Assembly (NCBI GenBank): GCA_028277945.1
Contig: JANQFH010000068.1
Span: forward strand, 124,001-188,000
Origin: Oligoflexia bacterium
GTDB lineage: Bacteria; Bdellovibrionota_G; JANQFH01
Direction of reading: 5' to 3'
Length of the DNA: 64,000 nt
Shown one piece after another: positions 8,684 to 18,202 of the stretch (position 1 is its first letter; every line of letters begins with the position of its first letter). The notes beneath the pieces are model-generated. The model was given only the letters and a program-made list of their open reading frames with translations. It searched no databases and had not been told where the DNA came from. Both the position numbers and the translations under genes were made by a program.

Positions 8684-10276
8684 ATGGCGCAACGAGAGAG
8701 CTTGGGAAAAAGGTGTAGTCAGCTCGAGCAGGAGATAGCCGCGCTTAAGAGGCACATGCATGAGCTTAATGCCATTGGCGTCTCTCTGTCGACGGAGAAA
8801 AATCTAGATGCTCTGCTTGATAAGATTCTTCGCAAGACCCGCGAGATTACCCAGGCCGATAGTGGCAGTCTCTATCTGATCGAAGAGGTAGGTGGCGATC
8901 AACAGAGTTCTAAGCAAGAGAAACGCATTTGTTTTAAGCTTGCCCAAAACGACAGCGTTTCCGTAACCTTCTCTGAGTTTACCTTGCCGGTCGATCGTAA
9001 GAGCATAGTCGGTTACGCAGCCTTGACCGGAGAGTCTCGGAGCATTGATGACGTTTATGAACTCAAGGTGAGTAACGGCTTTCAGCACAATCGCGACTTC
9101 GATCAGCGGGCTGACTATCGAACTAAATCCATGTTAGTAGTGCCTATGAAGAATCAAAAAGATGAGGTCATCGGTGTTTTACAGCTGATCAACAAGAAGA
9201 CTGCATGGTCTGCTCGTCTTACGCAAAAGAATACCGCTACCCAGGTTCTTGCTTTTACGGCTACAGATATGCAGTTGGTAGAATCACTGGCCTCACAGGC
9301 GAGTGTTGCAATTGAGAATACTCGTCTCTACGAAGAGATTGAGAATCTCTTTGAGGGCTTTATTCGTGCCTCCGTGCTTGCCATTGAAGCGCGCGATCCT
9401 ACTACCTCGGGTCATTCGGAGCGCGTCGCTACCATGACCTGCCAGCTAGCAGAGGTCGTTGATAAGGAAAAACAGGGACTCTATGGCGATGTCCGTTTTA
9501 ACAGCCAGGACATGAAAGAGCTGCGCTACGCGGCACTACTACATGATTTTGGTAAGATTGGTGTGCGTGAGGAGGTTTTGGTTAAGGCAAAAAAACTTTA
9601 TCCTTACGAAATTGAAGTAATAAAGAGTCGGTTTCAGCTAATCCAGCGCAGTATGGAGTTGGACTACAGTAAGAAGAAGTTTGATATTGTCGTGCAGCAG
9701 AGTCGTGAAGCCGCACAAAGACAACTACAGGCATTGGATAGCGAGTTGGCCAATAGACTGCAGGAGCTTGACCATGACCTTGAGCTTATCTTGCGTTCTA
9801 CAGAACCCACGGTTTTAGAGGAAGGAGATTTTCGGTCGCTGCAAGAGGTTGCCAACAAACAGCTGATTACTCCGGAGGAGGTGCGTTTCCTTTCAATTCG
9901 CAAAGGCAGTTTAAGTGAAAAGGAACGCTTAGCCATAGAAGCACACGTGACCCACAGTTTTAACTTTCTCAAGCAGATTCCTTGGACTAAGGATCTGCGG
10001 CGTATACCACCCATAGCCTATGCTCACCATGAAAAGCTGGATGGCAGCGGCTATCCTCGAAAGATCGGCAGTGAACAGATCCCTTTTCAGACAAAGATCA
10101 TGACCATTACCGACATCTTCGATGCTCTCGCCGCCCGCGATCGTCCTTACAAGAAGGCGGTTCCCGTACAACGGGCGTTAGAAATTCTGCAGATGGAAGT
10201 TGATGAAGGTAAGTTGGATGCTGAGCTCTTTCGTCTGTTTCTAGAGGCGAAGATCTTTAAGCTGATTGGCAGGTGA
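8684..10276 (+). CDS. GAF domain + HD-GYP domain protein (putative c-di-GMP phosphodiesterase)
   Basis: GAF-like region; SGHSERVATMT, ALLHDFGKIGV (HD) and HHEKLDGSGYPR (GYP); start at MAQRESLGKRC. Confidence 0.88.
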   Translation: MAQRESLGKRCSQLEQEIAALKRHMHELNAIGVSLSTEKNLDALLDKILRKTREITQADSGSLYLIEEVGGDQQSSKQEKRICFKLAQNDSVSVTFSEFTLPVDRKSIVGYAALTGESRSIDDVYELKVSNGFQHNRDFDQRADYRTKSMLVVPMKNQKDEVIGVLQLINKKTAWSARLTQKNTATQVLAFTATDMQLVESLASQASVAIENTRLYEEIENLFEGFIRASVLAIEARDPTTSGHSERVATMTCQLAEVVDKEKQGLYGDVRFNSQDMKELRYAALLHDFGKIGVREEVLVKAKKLYPYEIEVIKSRFQLIQRSMELDYSKKKFDIVVQQSREAAQRQLQALDSELANRLQELDHDLELILRSTEPTVLEEGDFRSLQEVANKQLITPEEVRFLSIRKGSLSEKERLAIEAHVTHSFNFLKQIPWTKDLRRIPPIAYAHHEKLDGSGYPRKIGSEQIPFQTKIMTITDIFDALAARDRPYKKAVPVQRALEILQMEVDEGKLDAELFRLFLEAKIFKLIGR

Positions 10277-10555
10277 TGGCTGGTCGAGCAGTTCTACGGA
10301 TTCAACGATATTGAGCCCAATCAGACTTAAACCACGCGGCGTCTCCACAGCGATATTGCCAAATTCCACCAGATCCCCTTGGCTCTCTTCAACCAGCAAA
10401 TCCATACAGCGACCACGGGTGAGCGTGCCGGTACGGTCGCGTACCGCCACTCTATGGTTGACGTAGGCTTGCAGTTGTTCGAGCAGCTCTTTGCTGATTC
10501 CCTTTGGTTTAGAGCGTAGGGTCAGACGTTTTTTGGGACAGCTACCACAACCCAT
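10241..10555 (-). CDS. Small protein, N-terminal CGSC motif, possible small beta-barrel (Sm-like) region
   Basis: Open frame 16 nt downstream of the A-type carrier gene; sequence VAVRDRTGTLTRGRCMDLLVEESQGDLVEFGNIAVETPRGLSLIGLNIVESVEL. Confidence 0.55.
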   Translation of the reverse strand: MGCGSCPKKRLTLRSKPKGISKELLEQLQAYVNHRVAVRDRTGTLTRGRCMDLLVEESQGDLVEFGNIAVETPRGLSLIGLNIVESVELLDQPSPANQLKDLRL

Positions 10556-10571
10556 GGGCGCCTACCCTAGG

Positions 10572-10895
10572 CTAGAAGCTAACGCTTTTGCCGCAACCAC
10601 AACTTGCGGTTGCATTGGGGTTGATGAATTTAAAGCCCGCTTCCATGAGGTCATCCACGTAGTCTAACTGGGTACCTTTGAGAAAGAGGTAGCTGCGGGG
10701 ATCGACCACGAATTTGATTCCCGCGACCTCCCAAGTCTTGTCGTTCTCAGCAATGTCGTTGGTGAAGTCAAAGTTGTAGGAGAATCCCGAGCAGCCTCCC
10801 GGCTTGATCTCTAGACGCACCGCTTTATTGGTAGCGTTTTTGCGCTCCATAAGCTGTTTGAACTTGTTTGTGGCTGTCTCAGTTACTTCAATCAT
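10572..10895 (-). CDS. A-type iron-sulfur carrier (IscA/ErpA/SufA family)
   Basis: IEVTETATNKFKQLM, KPGGCSGFSYNF, C-terminal SCGCGKSVSF. Confidence 0.9.
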   Translation of the reverse strand: MIEVTETATNKFKQLMERKNATNKAVRLEIKPGGCSGFSYNFDFTNDIAENDKTWEVAGIKFVVDPRSYLFLKGTQLDYVDDLMEAGFKFINPNATASCGCGKSVSF

Positions 10896-10911
10896 TGTAT
10901 TTTCCTAAAGG

Positions 10912-11370
10912 TTAACTCGCCCTTAACGTTGCCTTGTCTGTTTGTGGCTGTGACTCGAACTGGCTTAGATCCTGCAGATTAATCTCTGCCAACATCTCAC
11001 CAATACGTTCGTTGAGGTTGGCAAAGAGCATCTTGACATTACATACGTCGTTGAGAAAACAGCCAAGCTCACTGGCACATAAACAGTCGGTGACACCGAG
11101 TGGGCCTTCAAAAACCTCGACCAGATCAGCCAGGGTGATTTCATGTAAACAGCGTTTCAGCGCGTAACCGCCGCGCGTGCCCTGAACCGAATGGATAAGG
11201 CCCTTAGCCTGCAGCTGTTGCAACACCTTACTGAGTACGGGGTAAGGAATCTTATAGGCGTTGGAGATCTCCCGCGCACTGACGAGGCGATCCTCATCTT
11301 GTTGCAGCTGTTGTGCCAGGTAGCGCAAGGCAATGAGGCCATACTCGGTTTTGCGGTTAAACTTTAACAT
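10912..11370 (-). CDS. Rrf2-family transcriptional regulator (IscR-like)
   Basis: TEYGLIALRYLA, wHTH, GTRGGYALKR, DCLCASELGCFLNDVC cysteine cluster. Confidence 0.88.
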   Translation of the reverse strand: MLKFNRKTEYGLIALRYLAQQLQQDEDRLVSAREISNAYKIPYPVLSKVLQQLQAKGLIHSVQGTRGGYALKRCLHEITLADLVEVFEGPLGVTDCLCASELGCFLNDVCNVKMLFANLNERIGEMLAEINLQDLSQFESQPQTDKATLRAS

Positions 11371-11583
11371 CTTTCCAAAGAGCCTAAATATATTGGCTAG
11401 TTAGCTCTCCTATAGCGGTCTTCGGGGCTGCTTGTCAAGTAGCTTGCTCATGCCGCAGCCTAACCGCACGCATTTGCCTTTATTGTACCATAGCGCTGCG
11501 GTAATATATGACCGATTCAGTCCTATATCAAGGGTGGATACCGGATAACCTGCGGAACTCATTGAAATTTAAGGTAATACACG

Positions 11584-11817
11584 ATGGCTGAGATCGCCAG
11601 GAGATGGCAAGACAATGTTGCTGGTAGGTTCTATGTGGATAAGGAGTGTATCCTCTGCACTCTCTGCCATGAGATTGCTCCGGATAATTTCCGCGAGAGC
11701 GAGCAGGCCGACCATGACGTCGTCTACAAACAGCCCACCAACGACCAAGAGCTCTCCCAATGCATCGAAGCCATGGACAGCTGCCCCGTGGAAGCCATTG
11801 GTGATGATGGTGCGTAA
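11584..11817 (+). CDS. Ferredoxin, single 4Fe-4S type
   Basis: VDKECILCTLCHEIAPDNFRES...MDSCPVEAIG. Confidence 0.85.
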   Translation: MAEIARRWQDNVAGRFYVDKECILCTLCHEIAPDNFRESEQADHDVVYKQPTNDQELSQCIEAMDSCPVEAIGDDGA

Positions 11818-11866
11818 AGGCGTATGGCAGATATCTGCGGCTTGATTAAGGTGCTTGCGGGCAAGG

Positions 11867-13213
11867 TTATTTCATTATTCTTTGGTTCAGATTTTCAACA
11901 GGCCAAAATACATATTTTTTCCCTGATAAACCGTTTTCGAACAAACCTCTTCTTACAAGGTCAAGCAGGTCAGTTCGTGCCGTCTGATAGCTTATATTGT
12001 GAACTGTCTGATGGTCGTTGATAGTGTAGTGGTAGCTTGTTCCATGTTTCATTGCATGTCCCAGAATGACCCTCTGCCTGTAGTTTATGCCTGGGAAGGT
12101 TTTAAGTAGTTTAATAAATTTGGCGTTCTCCTGACGTTTCCTCTCAATGTATCTATGTAGTCGTGTCAAAGCATTTTTTGTTGCCTTTAGCATGAAATAA
12201 ATAGAATACGTAAGATCATTATCGTCGTATTCGCTGTAGAGAAAAGATTTGTAGTATTGACTTGGAGCTTCCCGAACAATTCTTGATATAGTCAAGAACT
12301 CAAATAGCCAGTAGCCGTGTCTTAACATTGCCCAATAGAACAAAGCCCGAGCAGTCCTACCGTTTCCATCCGTATATGGGTGTTCATAAGCTAACCAGAA
12401 ATGGAGCACAGCAGCTTTTACTAAAGGATGGATAAAATCTTTGTCAACAGATGGTCGGTTTGCGAAATTGACGAGTTTCTGTACTCGTTCTGGCAAAGCT
12501 TTTGCTTCTGGAGGAACAAAAATGGTTTCTCCACTTTCGAGATCCGCGACTACTATGTCATCCTCTCTAGTCCTAAACTGTCCAGCCTTTTTTGGATCAT
12601 CTAAAGTATTGATAGTGATTTCTTTCTGAATAGTGTGAATCATATCAATGCTTAACTCTTCTTTGGCTAAAGTTCTAAGCATCCTAATTGTCTTATAACT
12701 ATTAAGTATCATTTGCTCACTTTTGTTAGATGGTTTTCTTCGTGAGCGAAGCATTGTCTTTGCTTTATCCCGTGTTGTTACTGCGCCCTCCAACTGACTT
12801 GTCGCGATTGCCTCATCCATTAGAGAATTTATTACAATATGATCCTTTGCCTCATCGAAGAATGAGCGATCATCTTCTAGTAAGGTTAAATTGCCACCTC
12901 CCCACTTGTCTATTTGATGAAGTGCTTGGAGGGTGCTTTCTGGTAACCAATAGCTGAAAGGTTCATTGTTTCCATCCAGCATTGGCAGTATTTTTTGCGC
13001 CGATAGGCGCGACATTTTGATGGCATACCATGCTTCATTAGCAGACAAGTTGTGAGGAGGAGTCCGATACCTTAACGAATCCCATGATAGGTATTTGAAG
13101 TTTGCAGATCGAACAAATTCCGTGAGTTCAGGTGAAGAAGACGACATGAGTACTTTTTTCAAGCTATCGGAACTTAAGTCATTGAGTTTTGGGGGTGCTG
13201 CTGGTTTTTTCAT
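11867..13213 (-). CDS. Fic/DOC family protein with N-terminal inhibitory-type motif and C-terminal winged-helix-like region
   Basis: Fic core HPYTDGNGRTARALFYW; TSQLEG matches the (S/T)xxxE(G/N) inhibitory motif; C-terminal NISYQTARTDLLDLVRRGLFE. Confidence 0.9.
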   Translation of the reverse strand: MKKPAAPPKLNDLSSDSLKKVLMSSSSPELTEFVRSANFKYLSWDSLRYRTPPHNLSANEAWYAIKMSRLSAQKILPMLDGNNEPFSYWLPESTLQALHQIDKWGGGNLTLLEDDRSFFDEAKDHIVINSLMDEAIATSQLEGAVTTRDKAKTMLRSRRKPSNKSEQMILNSYKTIRMLRTLAKEELSIDMIHTIQKEITINTLDDPKKAGQFRTREDDIVVADLESGETIFVPPEAKALPERVQKLVNFANRPSVDKDFIHPLVKAAVLHFWLAYEHPYTDGNGRTARALFYWAMLRHGYWLFEFLTISRIVREAPSQYYKSFLYSEYDDNDLTYSIYFMLKATKNALTRLHRYIERKRQENAKFIKLLKTFPGINYRQRVILGHAMKHGTSYHYTINDHQTVHNISYQTARTDLLDLVRRGLFENGLSGKKYVFWPVENLNQRIMK

Positions 13214-13227
13214 GGTTTTAGTGATGC

Positions 13228-13343
13228 ATACTAATATCTACTAATTTATTATAAATTAGTAGATAATTAAACAAAAATCTACTAATTTTTCAAAAGTTAG
13301 TAATATACTAATATCTACTAACTTATCCTAAATTAGTAGATAT
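13228..13343. promoter_or_regulatory. Triple palindrome / putative operator array upstream of fic
   Basis: 13236-13264 atctactaattta-tta-taaattagtagat (perfect 13-bp arms); 13277-13306 imperfect; 13311-13343 atatctactaactta-tcc-taaattagtagatat (1 mismatch in 15); direct repeat atactaatatctactaa at 13228 and 13305. Confidence 0.8.
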
Positions 13344-13387
13344 TAAAGCGTTTGATAATATTATATTTTTTCATGTTAACTAAAACG

Positions 13388-14326
13388 TCAGGATGTCTTA
13401 GAGGCTAACGCTTCCAAGTAGCGCTCGGCATCTATGGCTGCAGCGCAGCCCGTGCCAGCGGCGGTTACCGCTTGGCGGTAGACATGGTCTTGGACATCGC
13501 CACAGGCGAAGATGCCCTCGACGTTGGTCTGGGTTAGGCGATCGTCGCGGAGTGCGGTTTTGATATAGCCTTGGTCATCAAACTGTAGTTGGCCCTTAAA
13601 CAGCTCTACATTTGGCGTGTGGCCAATGGCGATGAAGAGACCCGAGAGCTGCAACTCTCGGCTCGCATCGCTGGTGACGTTCTTTATGCGTATGCCCGTG
13701 ACCTCGTCTTGACCTAATACCTCTTCCACGACCGTATCTAATAAGAAATCGATCTTTTCGTTCTTTTTAGCACGCTCCAACATAATCTTGGAGGCACGAA
13801 AACCCTGGCGACGGTGGATTAAGTAAACCTTGCTGGCAAAACGGGTGAGAAAAACTGCCTCTTCCATGGCCGAATCACCACCACCAACCACAGCGATCTC
13901 TTTATCGCGAAAGAAAAAGCCATCACAAGTGGCGCAGGTGGAAACACCGTGGCCCATGAGACGAGATTCCGATTCAAGACCAAGAAGTTTGGCGTTTGCA
14001 CCGGTGGCAATGATGATGGCTGCAGCAGTATACTCTTTATCACCCACCCACACCTTTTTCGGATTGGCTTGCAGGTCAACCTTGGTGACATTGTCCGTAA
14101 TAAAGGTGGTGCCAAAACGCTCGGCCTGCTTACGAAACATCTGCATCATCTCTGGCCCTAAAACTCCCTCAGGAAATCCAGGGTAGTTTTCAACGTCTGT
14201 GGTGAGCATCAACTGTCCACCGGCCTGGATGCCCTCTATACAGAGAGGCTTGAGGTTGGCTCTAGCCGCGTAGATAGCTGCGGTTAAACCGGCTGGGCCG
14301 GCACCGAGAATGATGATCTGGTGCAA
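13388..14326 (-). CDS. trxB: Thioredoxin-disulfide reductase
   Basis: IIILGAGPAGLTAAIYAARA, CATCDGFF redox motif, VVGGGDSAMEEA, GIFACGDVQD; likely TTG start (LHQIIILG). Confidence 0.92.
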   Translation of the reverse strand: MHQIIILGAGPAGLTAAIYAARANLKPLCIEGIQAGGQLMLTTDVENYPGFPEGVLGPEMMQMFRKQAERFGTTFITDNVTKVDLQANPKKVWVGDKEYTAAAIIIATGANAKLLGLESESRLMGHGVSTCATCDGFFFRDKEIAVVGGGDSAMEEAVFLTRFASKVYLIHRRQGFRASKIMLERAKKNEKIDFLLDTVVEEVLGQDEVTGIRIKNVTSDASRELQLSGLFIAIGHTPNVELFKGQLQFDDQGYIKTALRDDRLTQTNVEGIFACGDVQDHVYRQAVTAAGTGCAAAIDAERYLEALASKTS

Positions 14327-15690
14327 ACGTCTCTCCTTGCAAGAGCCAGGGTTTTGGCAAGCGACTCGCTGCGTGCCACGCAATGAGGCACACTGATACC
14401 ATCAATGTAATTGCCGGTAAAGTGTAGAGCACCGACCTTCTGTGCCAGCGTCTGCAGCTGTTTTATCTTTTCGGCATGGCCAAGCACATACTGTGGAATC
14501 GCCTGCTGCCAGCGATGGATGGCGACAAAGTCAGGTTTTTCTGTGAGGGCCATGGTGGTCTCAAGGTCTTGGCGGAGTATGTGCAAAAGTGTCTCGTCGT
14601 CCAAGCTGTTGATCTGGGGATCACGGCTACCACCGAGCATACAGGTAAGGGTGGCGCCGTCATCGGGTGCGCGCTGCGGAAAGAGTGTCGAGTTCCAGAT
14701 AGCTCCCAAAAGCCGTAACCCCTCTCGCTTTGGCACCAAGAATCCAAAGCCATTCAACGCTTGTGCTGCTGGCTTGTTCGCAAAGCCCAAGGTTACTGAG
14801 GTGAGCGATACCATGGGCAGGGAGGCGAGCAGTGTTGCCAGTTGTGTATGGCAGTTGCGTGTGATGGTTGCTGCGGCTGGCGCCGAGGTGGCGATGACAA
14901 CCTGTTCTGCCAGCAAGGTACTCTGGCCGCGTCGATGCCTAATGCGCAGCTCAAAGCCGTGTTGTTTTGGCAGGATCTGTTCCACGGTTGTTTGCAGCCA
15001 GAGCTCTTCCTTAGCCAGGCATCTGCGAATGGCCGCAGGTAAGCAGTGTAAACCCGAGGCGAAGCTAAAGATCGTTGACACCCTCGGCTGTCGTTGGCGG
15101 CGCTGTATGGCGCCGACCAAGACACTGCCACACTCGGCTTCAAGCTGTGCAAGTTGCGGCAACACAGCTTGTAGGCTCAACTGTTCAGGGTCACCGGCGT
15201 AGATGCCGGTGACCATCGGCTCTACTAAATAGTCGAGCAGCTCACCGCCAAAGCGACGGCGGACAAAGTCTGCAATCGACTCCTCACCAGCATGGCTTTT
15301 TTTGACCAAAGGCTCGGCTAGAGCGCGTAGCTTGCCGCGCCAACTGAGCAGGTTGGATTTGAGTATACCCGGCGGCGAAGGCGTGATTGCCCGCAAGGCT
15401 CGGTCGCGATAGACAAAGCGATTGCGTGCCAAAGGGTTGGCGTAAGCGATCTGCTCGCCAAGCCCGATATCTTCGGACAGTTTGAGAATGATCTCGGGCC
15501 GACTCAGCAGCGAGCTAGGCCCAGCCTCGCTTAAAAAGCCGGCAGTGGTTTTTGTCTGGATAAGACCACCAACTTCATCAGCCTTCTCCAAGAGGAGCAA
15601 GGGGATACGCCGCTGTTTGAGAAAGTAGGCCAATGATAGGCCGCTGATACCAGCGCCGATGATGGCTACTTCTGTCTTTCTGAGGGTCAT
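14284..15690 (-). CDS. hemY: Protoporphyrinogen oxidase (FAD-dependent HemY/HemG type)
   Basis: EVAIIGAGISGLSLAYFLKQ, GGLIQT, FTGNYIDGISVPHCV C-terminus; inside hem cluster. Confidence 0.9.
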   Translation of the reverse strand: MTLRKTEVAIIGAGISGLSLAYFLKQRRIPLLLLEKADEVGGLIQTKTTAGFLSEAGPSSLLSRPEIILKLSEDIGLGEQIAYANPLARNRFVYRDRALRAITPSPPGILKSNLLSWRGKLRALAEPLVKKSHAGEESIADFVRRRFGGELLDYLVEPMVTGIYAGDPEQLSLQAVLPQLAQLEAECGSVLVGAIQRRQRQPRVSTIFSFASGLHCLPAAIRRCLAKEELWLQTTVEQILPKQHGFELRIRHRRGQSTLLAEQVVIATSAPAAATITRNCHTQLATLLASLPMVSLTSVTLGFANKPAAQALNGFGFLVPKREGLRLLGAIWNSTLFPQRAPDDGATLTCMLGGSRDPQINSLDDETLLHILRQDLETTMALTEKPDFVAIHRWQQAIPQYVLGHAEKIKQLQTLAQKVGALHFTGNYIDGISVPHCVARSESLAKTLALARRDVCTRSSFSVPAQPV

Positions 15691-17084
15691 ATGGTTTTGG
15701 AAAACATCGCTTGTCGTTCCCCGCGGCTCCGGCGCAGATAAGCATCAAAGACCATAGCGATGTTGCGTATAAAGATCTTGCCAAGCGGCAGCACTTCGAG
15801 CTTGCTCTCTTGAATTTGTAGCAATCCATCTTCTGCCTGCTGCTCGAGTTCGGCGAGTTCTGTGGCAAAATAGTCTCTAAAGACGATGTTATGCTTGGTA
15901 GCGATGGCGCGCATATCAAGTTCAAAATTGCACATGAGCTCGGTGATCACCTCGCGGCGCACCTGATCGTCTTGGCCTAAAACAACACCACGGTGGGCAG
16001 CAAACCGTTGCTGGTCAAGCCGGTCGTAATAGAGGTTGAATTTTTTAAAATTTTGCACATAGAGGTTGCCGAAATCGCTAATACCCGAAAGACCCATGGC
16101 ATAGATATAGCTCTCTGGCTTTACCGTGTATCCTTGAAAGTTGCGACGTAGCTTTTTTTGTTGCAGTGCCACAGCAAGCTCATCGTTTTGTAGGGCAAAG
16201 TGATCCATGCCGATCTGCACATAGCCACTCTCAAGAAAACGCTCTCTTGCCTGCACAAAGATGTTGAATTTGCTTGCTGGATCTGGCAGCTCGGCCGCGT
16301 TGATGCGACGTTGGTAGGCGACCTTTCGTGGTAGATGGGCATAGCTAAAGAGGGCTATACGGTCTGGGCGCCAGTGGATAACCTCTTCTACGGTCTTAGC
16401 AAAGCTCTGTTCGGTCTGTTGCGGAAGACCATAGATGAGATCAAAGTTGATGCTGCTCATACCCAGCTGACGACATTGGTCGTAGAGCTGCTTGGTGAGG
16501 TCTCGTGGTTGTATGCGATTGCAGGCCTTTTGCACGTCTGGATCAAAGTCTTGCACACCAAAACTGACGCGATTGAAGCCCAGTTTAGCTAGCAGTTGAA
16601 CTTGACCAAGAGAGGTAACCCGTGGGTCGAGCTCAATGGCAATTTCGGCATCTCTCGCAAAGCTAAAATGTTGACTAATGGTGTTGAAGAGTGAATCGAT
16701 TTCATTTTCTTTTAGGTAGGTTGGTGTACCGCCGCCCCAATGCATCTGTATCGTCTCTCTTGGTTCACGGATGTTTTGTGCAAAGAGCGCGATCTCCTGT
16801 TTTAGCTTTTCTAAATAGTTTTCGGCAAAGGCACGGTCGCCAATCTTAAAGGTGTTGCAGGCACAGAAGTGGCAGATCTCTTCGCAAAAGGGGATGTGTA
16901 TGTAGAGGCTGATGGGTTTGGCTAGCTCATTCTGTTGTAGTTGTTGCAGTCTCTCAAAGACAGCTGTGGCGCCAACGTCCTCACGCCACTCAGGGGCCGT
17001 GGGATAGCTGGTATAGCGTGGGCCGTCTCGATGGTAGCGCTCGATGAGACGGCGTTTCACCTCATTGGACGCGGTCATGTCCAT
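15687..17084 (-). CDS. hemN: Oxygen-independent coproporphyrinogen III oxidase (radical SAM)
   Basis: RYHRDGPRYTSYPTAPEW, HIPFCEEICHFCACN, HWGGGTPTYL; start approximate. Confidence 0.93.
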   Translation of the reverse strand: MDMTASNEVKRRLIERYHRDGPRYTSYPTAPEWREDVGATAVFERLQQLQQNELAKPISLYIHIPFCEEICHFCACNTFKIGDRAFAENYLEKLKQEIALFAQNIREPRETIQMHWGGGTPTYLKENEIDSLFNTISQHFSFARDAEIAIELDPRVTSLGQVQLLAKLGFNRVSFGVQDFDPDVQKACNRIQPRDLTKQLYDQCRQLGMSSINFDLIYGLPQQTEQSFAKTVEEVIHWRPDRIALFSYAHLPRKVAYQRRINAAELPDPASKFNIFVQARERFLESGYVQIGMDHFALQNDELAVALQQKKLRRNFQGYTVKPESYIYAMGLSGISDFGNLYVQNFKKFNLYYDRLDQQRFAAHRGVVLGQDDQVRREVITELMCNFELDMRAIATKHNIVFRDYFATELAELEQQAEDGLLQIQESKLEVLPLGKIFIRNIAMVFDAYLRRSRGERQAMFSKTI

Positions 17085-18120
17085 TATCTGCCTCTTTGAC
17101 CATGGCAATCATACGTTTGACATTATCGATCGGCGTCTGTGGCAGGATGCCATGTCCTAAGTTAAAGATATGTCCAACTCCATCTGGAAAAGCGCTAAGA
17201 ATAGTCTGTACCTGCTGATTGAGCTCATTGCCATCTGTGGCAAAGAGCGTTGCCGGGTTGAGGTTGCCTTGTAAGACTATGCTGTTACCGAGGAGATCTC
17301 GTGCGGCTGCCATGTCTACGCGCCAATCAACACTTAAAACGTCGGCCCCGCTCTCACTCATGAGTGGCAGCAGATGGCCACAACCGTTGATGTAGAGGCT
17401 CGTCGGTGTATTTCGTTGTCGCACGGTGGAGAGTGCCAACTTTTCATAGGGCAGGGCAAAGGTCCTATACTCCTTTGGCGACAGCAGGCCGGCCCAGGTA
17501 TCAAACAGCTGCACAATTTGCGCACCAGCCTCGACCTGTTTCTCCAGGTAGAGGGCGATGGTGTGAGCAAGCTTGCGTGCGAGCAGGTGGTAGGTCTGTG
17601 GACTTTCGTAGAGAAGGCGGCGCACTTTAGTAAAGAAATTGGCACCCTTGCCCTCCACCATGTAGGCGGCAAGCGTAAAGGGCGCACCGGCAAAACCAAT
17701 AACCGTTTGGCGGTTGCCGACTTCAGCCTTGAGCATACGGATGGTCTCGAACACATAGTCAAGTTGCTGCATAGATTCTGGTGGTGTCAGCGCTTCCACT
17801 TGGGCGTGAGTCTGTATGGGCTCAGGGATCTGCGGCTGTGAACCTTCGTAGCTTACCTTGCCACCCATGGCTTCGATCACTGGCAGTATGTCTGAAAAGA
17901 CAATCGCGCCATCGACAGCAAAGCGTTTGAGCGGCATCAGCGATGCCCGCAGCGCCAGCTCCGGTGTTTTGCACAGCTGCATAAAACTCACCTTCTCGCG
18001 CAGCTCACGGTATTCAGGCAGGTAGCGGCCAGCCTGACGCATGATCCACACCGGACGACTTTCAACCGCTAGGTTGCGGGCAGCACGCAGCAGGAGCGGC
18101 TCTCTGTGGGAATCTTGCAT
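17062..18120 (-). CDS. hemE: Uroporphyrinogen decarboxylase
   Basis: PVWIMRQAGRYLPEYRELR, FSDILPVIEAMG, FAGAPFTLAAYMVEG, NLGHGILPQTP; start at MQDSHREPLLLRAARN. Confidence 0.95.
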   Translation of the reverse strand: MQDSHREPLLLRAARNLAVESRPVWIMRQAGRYLPEYRELREKVSFMQLCKTPELALRASLMPLKRFAVDGAIVFSDILPVIEAMGGKVSYEGSQPQIPEPIQTHAQVEALTPPESMQQLDYVFETIRMLKAEVGNRQTVIGFAGAPFTLAAYMVEGKGANFFTKVRRLLYESPQTYHLLARKLAHTIALYLEKQVEAGAQIVQLFDTWAGLLSPKEYRTFALPYEKLALSTVRQRNTPTSLYINGCGHLLPLMSESGADVLSVDWRVDMAAARDLLGNSIVLQGNLNPATLFATDGNELNQQVQTILSAFPDGVGHIFNLGHGILPQTPIDNVKRMIAMVKEADNGHDRVQ

Positions 18121-18202
18121 GATTCGCGTCACCCCTTGGGTTTGCGTTTTTTTTCGCGGCCCACTACTATCAGCCCCTGTGGGAGAAGACAACCGTCAAT
18201 GC

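Noticed and set aside
13228-13343. CRISPR-like repeat array
   Set aside because: Repeats are palindromic operators with no uniform spacers, only three units, and no cas genes are present.
13819-15202. Long antisense ORFs opposite trxB/hemY (e.g. 14411-15202 +, 263 aa)
   Set aside because: Low-complexity, Cys/Arg/Ser-rich translations without recognisable motifs, fully overlapped by well-supported genes.
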